DNA from: Acidobacteriota bacterium
Lineage (GTDB): Bacteria > Pseudomonadota > Alphaproteobacteria > Caulobacterales > Hyphomonadaceae
Assembly (NCBI GenBank): GCA_016712445.1
Contig: JADJRB010000011.1
Location: forward strand, 1-27,438
DNA length: 27,438 nt
Direction of reading: 5' to 3'
Below the pieces are notes generated by a model. The model ran no database searches. It worked only from the letters and a program-made list of their open reading frames with translations, and had not been told where the DNA came from. The position numbers were made by a program, and so were the translations under genes. This document shows, piece by piece, positions 7,793-16,502 of this stretch; positions within the stretch are counted from its first letter, which is position 1; every line of letters begins with the position of its first letter.

Positions 7793-10703
7793 GACGTTCG
7801 ACCCGATCATGGAGGCCGTCAAGGCGCCTGACCTCGCGCCGTTCGTCGACGCGTTCGCCACCATCCGCAACCGTGACGAGTTCGCCATCAAGGCGCAGCG
7901 CATCCGCCGCGAGCTGGAGGATCGGCAAGTGCTCTCCGATGCCGGAGCGCTTGGCGTGGCGGCGCAAGTTGGTGCTGGATTGATCGACCCGATCAACCTC
8001 ATCCCGATCGGCGGTGGCGCATGGAAAGCGTCAAGGGCAGCAAATATCGCAATTGGTGCCGGGCGGACGGCGGCCGGTGGCTTTGCTGGCACGGCAGCAG
8101 CAGAGGCCATTTTCCAGGCCACGCAGGAGGCGCGCACGGCCGAGGAGTCAGCCGTCGCCATCGGGACAGGGACGCTACTATCCGGGCTCCTGGGCGGCGC
8201 CATCGGGACATTCGCGAAGGCAGAAGGGGCGGACACGATCGCCCGGCTATCGAAAGCGCTTGATAGCTACATGGATGAGCCGCCGCTACAGCCCCACGGC
8301 GGCAGTGCGGGCGCGGCGGCGGTTCTTGATACCACGTTGGAGCAAGAGCGGCTTGCCGGTGGTATTGAAGGTATCGCCAGGGTGCAGGCGCGAACGCCAG
8401 CCGTCGGAACGCCCGTAATGCGGCTGGCGACATCCGACGAAGTGACGGCGCGGCAGATCAGCGAGGAGTTGATATCGCAAGGCGGCATCACGCGGGCCAA
8501 ACACGCCGACTTCATTACCGGTGGCCCGCCGGTCGAGGAATTGGCGAAGCAATGGCACGGGCGGCTCTACACCGGCTTGCGCTCCGTCGATGACGCCTAC
8601 CGCGAGTTGCGGGCCGGCGGCACAAACGTCGGGCGCGATCGGTTCAACGAACTTGTCGGAATGGCGATGCGCCGGGGGGACACGGGCGATCCGCTCATCA
8701 TCCGCGACGATCTGAAGCCGGCGGTGACCAAGGCCGCCCAGGCTATGCGTCGCGAGTTGTTCGATCCGCTGAAAGAACGCGCGATCGAGCTTGGCCTGCT
8801 GCCCGAAGACGTGGATGTCAAGACGGCCATCAGCTACCTGACGCGGGTTTACAACACCGAGAAGATCAGCGCCCAGCGCGGCGCGTTTGTGGACGTCGTA
8901 ACGCGGTGGCTCGGGCACGTCAGAAACACCGACGACGCGCGGCTGACGGCTGCAAAAGAAGACCTGGCCCAACTTGCTGCAGACACTACCGGCAGCGCCG
9001 AGGTGAGGACCGCCACGACCGGATCGCAGAAGGTCATCGCGCAAGCTGAAGCCGGCAAGATGCTCGCCGGGCTTTCCGATGACGAGCTCCGCGACATCGC
9101 CGACCAGATCACCGATACGCTCATCTCAGCCAATCCGGGCCGCACCCGCTACGAGGCAATTACGATCGAGCGCGGACCGCTGAAGGAACGGACATTCAAC
9201 ATTCCTGACAAGCTCATTGAACCGTGGCTAGAGTCGGACATCGATAAGGTGGCCGGCATCTACACCCGCACGATGGCGCCGGACGTCGAGATCGCCGCAC
9301 GGTTCAACGGGCAACTGGATATGGCGGACGCGCTCGACAAGGTGCGCCGCGGCTACAACGACAAGATCAAGGCGGCAACGACTGAGGCCGAACGGCTACG
9401 GCTGAAGAACCGGAAAAAGAGCGACCTCGCCGACCTGACGGCGATGCGCGACAGGCTGCGCGGAAACTATCGCATCCCGGACGATCCGCACGGACTGGCG
9501 GTGCGCGCCGGGCGAATGGCGCGCGACCTGAACTATCTGCGGCTGCTCGGCGGCATGACGATTTCGGCGATCAGCGATATAGCGCGCCCTGTCATGGTGC
9601 ATGGGCTCTGGCGCACGATGCGCGATGGCATTGTCCCGCTGGCGCACGGGCTGCGCGCCGTCAGGCTGTCGGCCGAAGAGACCAAATTGGCAGGCACTGC
9701 GCTGGACATGGTGCTCGATAGCCGAGCAACCGCGCTCTATGACGTGATGGATTCCTACAGCCGGCAAAGTGGGCTTGAGCGCGGGCTATCGTGGGCAACA
9801 AGCAAGTTTGGCGTCGCTACCCTCATGAGTCCGTGGAATGCCGCCGCGAAGCAGTTCTCGGGCATGATTACGCAGACGCGGACGTTGCGTGCGGTGACGA
9901 AGATTGCCGAGGGCCAGCAGATCGGGCAGAAGGAAATTACCCGGCTGGCGCGGCTTGGCATCGACGAAGGCATGGCGCTGAAGATCGCCGGCGAGTTCGA
10001 GAAGCACGGCACGAAAGACAGCGGCGTATGGTGGGCGAACACCGCGAAGTGGACATATCGCGATGCCGCCAACGTCTACAGGGCGGCCTTGGCGCAGGAA
10101 GTTGACGAGATAATCGTAACGCCCGGGGTTGGTGATAAGCCGCTGTGGATGAGCACGGAACTCGGCAAGGTTGTCGGGCAATTCCGATCGTTTGGGCTGG
10201 CGGCAAACCAGCGCGTGCTGCTGGCCGGGCTGCAGCGGAGAGATGCCGAAACGCTCTCGGGCATCGCGCTCATGACCGGTCTCGGAATGATCACCTACTT
10301 GCTGAAGCAGACGCTCGCCGGGCAGGAAGTGAGCGACGACCCGGCAGTCTGGGTGCAGGAGGGCATCGATCGCAGCGGCGTCACCGGGTGGCTATTCGAC
10401 GCCAACAACATCGCGGAAAAAATGACCGGCGGAAACATCGGCATATCGGCTATCACCGGAAAGCAAGGATCGCGGTTCGCTTCTCGTAACGAGATGGGCG
10501 CCGTTTTGGGGCCAACCTTCGAGCCGGCGCAGGATTTGCTGTTCGAGATACCGCGCAGCGTTGCGGGCGACGGGTTCTCATCCGGCGACACACACAGGCT
10601 TCGCAAGCTCGTTCCGCTGCAAAACCTGTTCTATCTGCGGAAGGCGTTTGACGAAGCGGAGCACGGCATCAACGCATCGCTGGGCATCCCCGATAACAGG
10701 TAG
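7764..10703 (+). CDS. Large internal virion / DNA ejection protein, T7 gp16-like body
   Basis: 979 residues from ATG 7764, or more if fused to the upstream lysozyme domain (T7 gp16 has 1318). Residues about 60-160 alternate Gly/Ala hydrophobic stretches with DPINLIPIGGG and TGTLLSGLLGGAIGTF, the putative membrane-inserting region common in gp16-type proteins. The middle is helical and charged. Later parts contain LGGMTISAISDIARPVMVHG, FGVATLMSPWNAAAKQFSGM, and GKVVGQFRSFGLAANQRVLLAG, which are recognisable from other podoviral ejection proteins. There is no ribosome site at 7764, which favours fusion by a frame repair rather than a separate gene. The gene closes the internal-core operon; a 71-base gap follows. 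Confidence 0.75.
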   Translation: MTPGLFPIDETFDPIMEAVKAPDLAPFVDAFATIRNRDEFAIKAQRIRRELEDRQVLSDAGALGVAAQVGAGLIDPINLIPIGGGAWKASRAANIAIGAGRTAAGGFAGTAAAEAIFQATQEARTAEESAVAIGTGTLLSGLLGGAIGTFAKAEGADTIARLSKALDSYMDEPPLQPHGGSAGAAAVLDTTLEQERLAGGIEGIARVQARTPAVGTPVMRLATSDEVTARQISEELISQGGITRAKHADFITGGPPVEELAKQWHGRLYTGLRSVDDAYRELRAGGTNVGRDRFNELVGMAMRRGDTGDPLIIRDDLKPAVTKAAQAMRRELFDPLKERAIELGLLPEDVDVKTAISYLTRVYNTEKISAQRGAFVDVVTRWLGHVRNTDDARLTAAKEDLAQLAADTTGSAEVRTATTGSQKVIAQAEAGKMLAGLSDDELRDIADQITDTLISANPGRTRYEAITIERGPLKERTFNIPDKLIEPWLESDIDKVAGIYTRTMAPDVEIAARFNGQLDMADALDKVRRGYNDKIKAATTEAERLRLKNRKKSDLADLTAMRDRLRGNYRIPDDPHGLAVRAGRMARDLNYLRLLGGMTISAISDIARPVMVHGLWRTMRDGIVPLAHGLRAVRLSAEETKLAGTALDMVLDSRATALYDVMDSYSRQSGLERGLSWATSKFGVATLMSPWNAAAKQFSGMITQTRTLRAVTKIAEGQQIGQKEITRLARLGIDEGMALKIAGEFEKHGTKDSGVWWANTAKWTYRDAANVYRAALAQEVDEIIVTPGVGDKPLWMSTELGKVVGQFRSFGLAANQRVLLAGLQRRDAETLSGIALMTGLGMITYLLKQTLAGQEVSDDPAVWVQEGIDRSGVTGWLFDANNIAEKMTGGNIGISAITGKQGSRFASRNEMGAVLGPTFEPAQDLLFEIPRSVAGDGFSSGDTHRLRKLVPLQNLFYLRKAFDEAEHGINASLGIPDNR

Positions 10704-10774
10704 ACCAACCCCCGTGACACCAGACTAAATAGGGCATATATAGAGAGCCACCTACACAGACCGGTGGCTATGGC
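10704..10774 (+). promoter_or_regulatory. Intergenic leader of the spike gene: perfect 7-bp hairpin and weak T7-promoter-like match
   Basis: The only sizeable gap in the virion operon. AGCCACC (10746-10752) and GGTGGCT (10763-10769) form a perfect 7-bp stem with a 10-base loop, ending right before two possible start codons (10770 and 10775). The GGTGG of the right arm could be the ribosome site, so the stem may hide it, or the stem may be an mRNA processing or attenuation site. Upstream, GACTAAATAGGG with preceding ACACC partly resembles a T7-class promoter (TATAGGG core with one change). T7 has a promoter at the equivalent place, before gene 17. No phage RNA polymerase gene is in the window, so the promoter reading is weak. 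Confidence 0.35.
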
Positions 10775-13133
10775 ATGCCCGACGTCCAAGTTTCTGCGGT
10801 CGCTCCTCGGGTTCAGCACGTTGCATCTGCTTCCGTCCTCACGTACGCGTTTCCCTTTCCCATTCTCTCGGAGAGCGACATCTCCGTCTATGCGAGCGGT
10901 ACGCTGCTCGCGGCTGACGCCTATACCGTGGCAGGCGTGCGGCAGACTTCCGGCGGCACCATCACGCTTGCCGCCGCGCCGGCAGACGGCCAGACGATCA
11001 CTATCTTGCGGACGCGGCCATATGCCCGCCTGACGGACTTCGCAGAAGCTGGGCAATTCCGAGCGAAGACCGTCAACGACGAACTCGACTCGCAGCAGAT
11101 GCAGACGCAGCAAGTGGCCGAAGAAGTCGGCCGGGCGCTGCGGCTGGCGCCGACCGCCGCCGGCGCGGTAGACACGACGCTGCCGCAGCCAGCCGCGCGC
11201 GCGCGCTGGTGTTCGACACCGCCGCGGCGGCGATCGTCACCACCGCCTACGATCCAGACGCGACCGTTGGCCTTGCCGCTTCCGCCGACGTCATCGCCAA
11301 GGAAGCGCGCGACTTGGCCGCCACCGCCGCGCAGCTCGCATCGCAGGCGGGGGCGGCGTCAATCCGCGAGTGGGGGCCGTTTACGCTGGTAGACGGTATC
11401 CAGGTCTATCCATTGCCGTCTCCGGCAGCAAGCGAAACCGCAGTGACCCTGAACCTCGGCGGCGTGCCGCAGGTCGGCATCTGGGAGATCGACGACACCT
11501 TCGGGCCGTCTCAGGCAATCAACCTGTTGTTGCCAGTAAAGGACAACCCTGGCGAGAACGAGCTGCAGGCCGGGCTAAAGATTTGGGGCAAAGTCACCGG
11601 CGGAATAATCGAAAGCGCAATTCCGAGCGCCTCGATCTTTGGCAGGCACTTTCATCCTGGGGCAATCGACCTTTCTGGCCCGGCTGTCGCCGACGGGCCG
11701 CCCAGCCGACGGCTTGAAACAGACCAGAATGGCCGGCCGTTCTGGCGCGAACCGGTATCGGCGTCTCCGGTCGATGTCCGCGAATACGGGCTTTCCCCGG
11801 ATGCAACGGCGACGGAAAACACGGCGGCAATTCTCTCCGCAATTGCGGCCAATCCTGGCGGCGCAGAGTTGCGCATTCCCCCTGGAACGTACTCTATCCA
11901 GCCGTTTTCCGTCACCGGCAAGAGCCGCATCATTCTTTCAGGCAGCCCCGGCACCGTCTTCCAATCGCTCTCAGATGGCGACGATATCACGTTTTCCGGC
12001 TGCGCATACTCAGGGCTCAGAGGCATAGATTTTCAGCCAGCCGTCAAGAAAACGAACGGGTTTTCAGTCCGGTTGACAAACGGTTGTTTCCGGTGCTCGG
12101 TCGAAGATGTGCGCATTTTCAGCGGCTGGAACGGCATAGATGTTTTCGGCTCGACAGAATGCCGGGTGTCGCGGGTGCATGTCCGGTCAATGCTGGGGGC
12201 AAATCCCGGCGTCCGATACACGGGATCATCGGGGTTCCGGTCGTATCGACTGATCATTTCCGACCTGACCAGCGACAACCCGTACCCCTACCCGTGGGGA
12301 TCCCGCAAACTGTGGACAATCGGGACGGCCTACGCTCAGGGCGCCATTCTGATCAACGCCGGGAATATCTATCAATGCTCTGTCGCCGGCACTTCCGCTA
12401 CAACCGGCACCGGACCATCCGGCATCCCAGGCACGACGCCTGCAACGGCGTTCACATCTCAGATCACTGATGGCGGATGCAAGTGGCGCTTCGTCGCCAA
12501 CATGTTCGCGACGCCAATCGTTTACGACCCTATGCCTATTCTCTGATCGTTGATAAGGCGATCTGCCTGAACGGCGGCAACGCGCTGTTTATGACCGACA
12601 GCGCCAATACGGGATCGTCGTTTCCGATATGGTGCTACGTCTACGACATTGAGGGCGACCATAACTACGGAAACGGCGTGATCCTGGACCGCGGCGAGGG
12701 TTTCTATATGGAGCACTCTTGGCTGGGATCGTGCCTAACCGGAAACGGCCTCGTCATTGGTTCCAACTTCCGTGGCGAGATCATCGCCCGCACAACTCGG
12801 ATAATGGGCAATTGGCAGCAGGGCGTCGTGCTGAATGCCGGACCGGTCGCCGTTGATATCTCGAACAATCATATTTTGAGCAACAGCCAGTCGGCAGCCG
12901 GGGCTTTCGCGGGCGTTGCTATCGCCGCGGGCGCGCAGCGCTTCCGGGTATCAGGCAACACAATCGGGCCGGCAATCGGCCTTTTGCCGACGCATTCCTA
13001 TGGCGTCTTCCTCGCCGGCGCTAACGACCATTTCATGGTCGAAGGCAATGTGTGCGTTGGCAACTTGACGGAACGGGTCAACGAGTCGCCGATCGCGACT
13101 GCGACGAAAGTCATTGCAAACAACGTGGGGTAG
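10775..13133 (+). CDS. Tail spike: T7 gp17-type N-terminal anchor plus pectate-lyase-like beta-helix, two frameshifts
   Basis: About 785 residues after repair. Residues 1-130 match the T7 tail-fibre N-terminal domain: ASVLTYAFPFPILSESDISVY, then AGVRQTSGGTITLAAAPADGQTITILRTRP and TDFAEAGQFRAKTVNDELD. This domain fixes the spike to the tail. At about 11205 an alternating GC run shifts the frame, and coding continues as LVFDTAAAAIVTTAYD. From about 11770, VDVREYGLSPDATATENTAAILSAI starts a pectate-lyase-3 type right-handed beta-helix, usually a surface-polysaccharide depolymerase or receptor-binding domain. A second shift near 12530 moves from VYDP in one frame to YAYSLIVDKAICLNGGN in the next, and NGVILDRGEGFY, GNGLVIGSNFRGEI, DISNNHILSNS continue the helix coils to the stop at 13131. 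Catalytic residues cannot be fixed by eye. Confidence 0.8.
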
Positions 13134-13137
13134 CGCC

Positions 13138-13422
13138 GTGATTGAACCTCTTGACCCCAGAATGATCGGCCCGATTAGCGGCGGTACGCCAAACTTTGTA
13201 TCCGGCGGGTTCCTGTTTCGCGCCCAGTCCGGCGAGTTTTACACGGTGTCGGCGGCGGATATGGCAGAGCTGTTCGGAGGCGGGGGATACATACCCAGCA
13301 CCTTGGATGGCGGCGAGATCGGCGGCGATGCAACGGCGCCATATGGGGCGCTGGATGGCGGAGAAATTGGCGGCGATGCAACAGCGGGCGTCGGCTCTTT
13401 CGACGGCGGCGAAATTTCCTAG
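13138..13422 (+). CDS. 94-residue protein with C-terminal DGGEIGGDATA repeats
   Basis: I do not recognise this protein. I chose the GTG at 13138 because GGGG lies 8 bases upstream; ATG 13162 is the alternative. The N-terminal part (IGPISGGTPNFVSGGFLFRA...FYTVSAADMAELFGG) looks compact. The C-terminal third is two near-identical repeats LDGGEIGGDATA (from about 13303 and 13348) plus a third partial copy FDGGEIS at the end. It lies between the beta-helix spike and the 601-residue fibre-like protein, so it may be a small spike-associated or adaptor protein. The short acidic Gly repeats could form a beta-stack or bind Ca2+; this is inference only. Confidence 0.65.
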   Translation: MIEPLDPRMIGPISGGTPNFVSGGFLFRAQSGEFYTVSAADMAELFGGGGYIPSTLDGGEIGGDATAPYGALDGGEIGGDATAGVGSFDGGEIS

Positions 13423-13434
13423 CGGAGTAGCAAG

Positions 13435-15240
13435 ATGCCTTTACAGCTAAAGGGCGGCAAGGTCGCCGCCGTTACGACGGCAAACCCCAACGTGTCAGAG
13501 CGCGAGCCCATCGCGTTGTTCGACGACGATACGGCGGAGTTCTCCCATCTTGTCATCGGCAAGCTGATTCCCGGGTCCGTCGGCGTAACGCCGTTTTCGG
13601 AACTGGCGCCTCTATATCTGCTCGGCCAGGCTGACCGCGACAAGCTCACGGGCCTGCCGGCGGCGGTGACCGGCGATCTCGTGCTTGATCTGCTGAACAC
13701 CCGCCTCGGGACTGACGTTGAGGCCATCCTCAGCGAGCACGGGCTGACCGCTCCGGCCATTGCCGCGGCTTTCGACGTGCTGTATGGCGGCGACTCTTGG
13801 CGCAAATCCTTCGCGCACTCGTTCAACGGCCGCGAGATGGACGAGGATGGTAACATCTTCCCCGCCGCAGACGACTATGCAGTTGCCGACATCACCGGCC
13901 TCACGGGTGAGCTTGTCCTGAAGGCCGACGCGGATCACGGGCACGAAATCTCCCAAGTAACGGGTCTCACGCCCCTGCTCGACAGCAAGGTCAATGCAAG
14001 CGACATCGGCTCGGCCATCACGGACGCGGTTGCGGCTGCGATCGCCGGTATTAACGCCACGTCGATTGCATACACGCCGGCGGGAAACTGGTCCTCAGTG
14101 ACGCTATCCGCGCTGGCTGCCGAAATCGATTCCGAGTGCGAGCGTATCAGCCGCAAGGGCGCGGTCAACGGATACGCAAGCCTCAATTCCAGCGGCTACG
14201 TTCCGAGCGCGCAACTCGCGCCGGCCGACGCAGCCGCGACCGACTCAGACGAGATTTCGTGGTCAACGTCCACCGCAAATATGACGGTGCCCGTCTCAAT
14301 GGGCGAGGTCGCCAGCCAGAATCGCCGATGGCAGCGCGACCTTACCCTGTGCACAACCATCATAGCAGGGGCCTATGTGTCGGCTGGTTCCCCAGCGCCG
14401 ACGGGCAGCAAGTTTCAATGGCAGTATTCTACCGCCGCCGGCGGCTACACGAATTGGACGTCGTTAGGCGCCGAGGTAATGATCGATGGCAGCAATGGCA
14501 CTGGTCAGGTATTCGGCACGGAGGTTTCGTGCCCGGCCGGCGCAAAGACAGCGACGACGCGCATCCGGCTGAACTATGGCGGTGGCGACGGCACTACCTC
14601 CGCAACGCTCGGCAACATGTGGGCAAGCTTTAACAAGTCAACCCCGATCAACACCGGATCGGTCAACGGCCCGGATATTGTCACGCGTATCAACGCCGAG
14701 CTCGGCAGTACGGCATGGCAATCAAGCGCCATCAGCCTCGGCGACAACACCGTTACGCTGGCAAAACTCGTCAACGCCAGCGCGCCCGGCCTGATCGGCC
14801 GCGCATCCGGGTCTGGCGCCTGGTCGCAATTGTCGGCGGCCGATGTGCGGACGCTGTTGGGCGTGTCCACGGGCACTCCTGATGCCGACGCCATCACCGA
14901 AACGGCAACCCGCGTCTTCGTGTCGCCGTTCCACCGCGAGCTCGCCGACCGTGTCTCGAATACGGAGAAGGTTTCGACGGCGCAGGTGATCGGGCTGCTC
15001 GCCCCGTTCGTCGACTTCGTCGGCACGGGCACGACGGTCATCACCGCCACGCTGACTAACGCCGCGCGTTGCCAGTGGCTGCCCTTGTATAACTGGCGCG
15101 CGGCCAACGTGACGATCGTGCCGGAAGCGCCGTGCACGCTGCAGAACGCGACCGGCGGGACGATCACCAGCTACACACTGCCGCCAAACAAAGCGGCGTG
15201 CGTGCGGCGCAACGGCAACATCTATCGTGTGATTGAGTAG
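13435..15240 (+). CDS. Tail fibre-like protein, 601 residues
   Basis: The start has GGAG 8 bases upstream (CGGAGTAGCAAG). The N-terminus (MPLQLKGGKVAAVTTANPN) is followed by EREPIALFDDDTAEFSHLV. Near residues 160-190 is ADHGHEISQVTGLTPLLDSK, the H-x-H-x-I-x-x-V-T-G-L pattern found again and again in phage fibres. The sequence SLNSSGYVPSAQL (about residue 247) is another fibre-type module. Residues about 270-400 hold a beta-rich domain with aromatic and Gly residues (FQWQYSTAAGGYTNWTSLG) that could be a carbohydrate-binding jelly roll. Near 460 is KLVNASAPGLIGRASGSGAWSQ, a common fibre stem motif. The last 80 residues look like a small beta-domain. Probably a fibre or fibre-collar component; binding target unknown. 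Confidence 0.7.
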   Translation: MPLQLKGGKVAAVTTANPNVSEREPIALFDDDTAEFSHLVIGKLIPGSVGVTPFSELAPLYLLGQADRDKLTGLPAAVTGDLVLDLLNTRLGTDVEAILSEHGLTAPAIAAAFDVLYGGDSWRKSFAHSFNGREMDEDGNIFPAADDYAVADITGLTGELVLKADADHGHEISQVTGLTPLLDSKVNASDIGSAITDAVAAAIAGINATSIAYTPAGNWSSVTLSALAAEIDSECERISRKGAVNGYASLNSSGYVPSAQLAPADAAATDSDEISWSTSTANMTVPVSMGEVASQNRRWQRDLTLCTTIIAGAYVSAGSPAPTGSKFQWQYSTAAGGYTNWTSLGAEVMIDGSNGTGQVFGTEVSCPAGAKTATTRIRLNYGGGDGTTSATLGNMWASFNKSTPINTGSVNGPDIVTRINAELGSTAWQSSAISLGDNTVTLAKLVNASAPGLIGRASGSGAWSQLSAADVRTLLGVSTGTPDADAITETATRVFVSPFHRELADRVSNTEKVSTAQVIGLLAPFVDFVGTGTTVITATLTNAARCQWLPLYNWRAANVTIVPEAPCTLQNATGGTITSYTLPPNKAACVRRNGNIYRVIE

Positions 15241-15245
15241 CCGAC

Positions 15246-16502
15246 GTGGCCGGCTGCTGCTTCTCAACGTCCGGCGCTCCCGTGCCAGCCGATGCGGGCT
15301 TCCGCCTCGGCACGCGCATCGGCAATACGGCCGTCACGGGCGCCGCTGACGTTCACCCGCGCATTGATCTCCGGCGGCACATACAGTGGTCCAGCGTCGA
15401 GCCGGCGCGCAACGCTGCGTACAAGTGGGCGGAGATTGACAGCCTCGTCGCCGCGCTGAAGTCCAACAACATCAACTGCCTGGGCGTTATCTCGCAAACG
15501 CCGGCCTGGGCATCATCGACCGGCGCCAAGGGGAATATCTATCCAAACCCGGCCGACTTGCCGTCGCTGTATGCTTTCGTTACGGCGGCGGTCAACCGCT
15601 ACAAGGCGACGATCAAAGAGTGGGAGGTCTACAACGAATGCGACTTCCGCGGCTGGACAGCAGCGCAATACGCGCAAGTGGCAATCGGCTGCTCGGCCGC
15701 GATCCGCGCCGCTGATCCGACAGCGACGGTCGTTACGGGCGTCTCGATCGTTCCGCCGGTCACGCGAGGCGGCAATAACTCCGGCCCATGGTGGGATGCG
15801 CTGATGGCGAACGCCGCATTCAAGGCCGCCTCAGACGTGTTTTCGTGGCACCTGTACTGCAAGGGCAACCCGGCGCCGCCGCCGGAAATAGGCGACAAGA
15901 AGGGCGCCGTTGATGACATCATTCCGGCGTCGATCAATCGAACGCGAGCGGCTGGATTTAAGGGCGAAATCTGGATAACAGAGAGCGGCTGGACGACAGA
16001 CCCAGCCGGGAACATCGATCCGGTTACAGGCAAGGCCAAGAACCTCACGACAGACGATAACCAAGCAAGCTTTTTGGTCCGCATGGCGGTGATGTACGCC
16101 GCCCTCGGGATTGACAGGTGGTACCAGTTCCAGCTCTACGGTGCCAACACGGGCGATGAGTCCGGTGGCATGGGCCTATGGAACCCGCCGCGCATCAACG
16201 GCGGCTCCAAGAAACCATCGTGGGCAGCATATCAAACCGCATGCAACTTCCTGATCGGCGCGACGAACGTTACCCGGCTGGCATCAGCGCCAGGCGTTTA
16301 TCTGTACTCGTTGATCAAGGCTGACGGCCAGTCAGCCTGGTGTGCATGGACGGTTGCGGGCAATGCCAGCGTTAGCATCTCGGGACTGCCCGCCACGGTG
16401 CGGAGAACGCTGCGTGGCGGCACGCAGAGCACGGTTTCGACCACGGCGGGCGTGCTGACCATAACGGCGGGACCGTCCCCAATCTGGGTGGAGATCGTCT
16501 AA
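15246..16502 (+). CDS. Clan-A glycoside hydrolase (GH39/GH5-like) with MAGCCFSTS N-terminus
   Basis: 418 residues from a GTG start 5 bases after the fibre stop. The catalytic TIM barrel shows the clan-A signatures: WSSVEPARNAAYKWAEID (strand 2, GH39-like), GVISQTPAWAS, then EWEVYNECDFRGW with acid/base candidate Glu131, and EIWITESGW with nucleophile candidate Glu246. A C-terminal beta-sandwich (about 340-418) ends the chain. Likely cuts a beta-linked glycan of the host capsule, exopolysaccharide or biofilm; substrate unknown. There is no signal peptide, so it is probably virion-borne or released at lysis. The first nine residues, MAGCCFSTS, recur at two downstream genes. The stop overlaps the next start (TAATG). 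Confidence 0.8.
   Translation: MAGCCFSTSGAPVPADAGFRLGTRIGNTAVTGAADVHPRIDLRRHIQWSSVEPARNAAYKWAEIDSLVAALKSNNINCLGVISQTPAWASSTGAKGNIYPNPADLPSLYAFVTAAVNRYKATIKEWEVYNECDFRGWTAAQYAQVAIGCSAAIRAADPTATVVTGVSIVPPVTRGGNNSGPWWDALMANAAFKAASDVFSWHLYCKGNPAPPPEIGDKKGAVDDIIPASINRTRAAGFKGEIWITESGWTTDPAGNIDPVTGKAKNLTTDDNQASFLVRMAVMYAALGIDRWYQFQLYGANTGDESGGMGLWNPPRINGGSKKPSWAAYQTACNFLIGATNVTRLASAPGVYLYSLIKADGQSAWCAWTVAGNASVSISGLPATVRRTLRGGTQSTVSTTAGVLTITAGPSPIWVEIV

Noticed and set aside
8286..9044. Minus-strand open frame within the gp16-like gene
   Set aside because: Antisense shadow of an intact, clearly coding frame.
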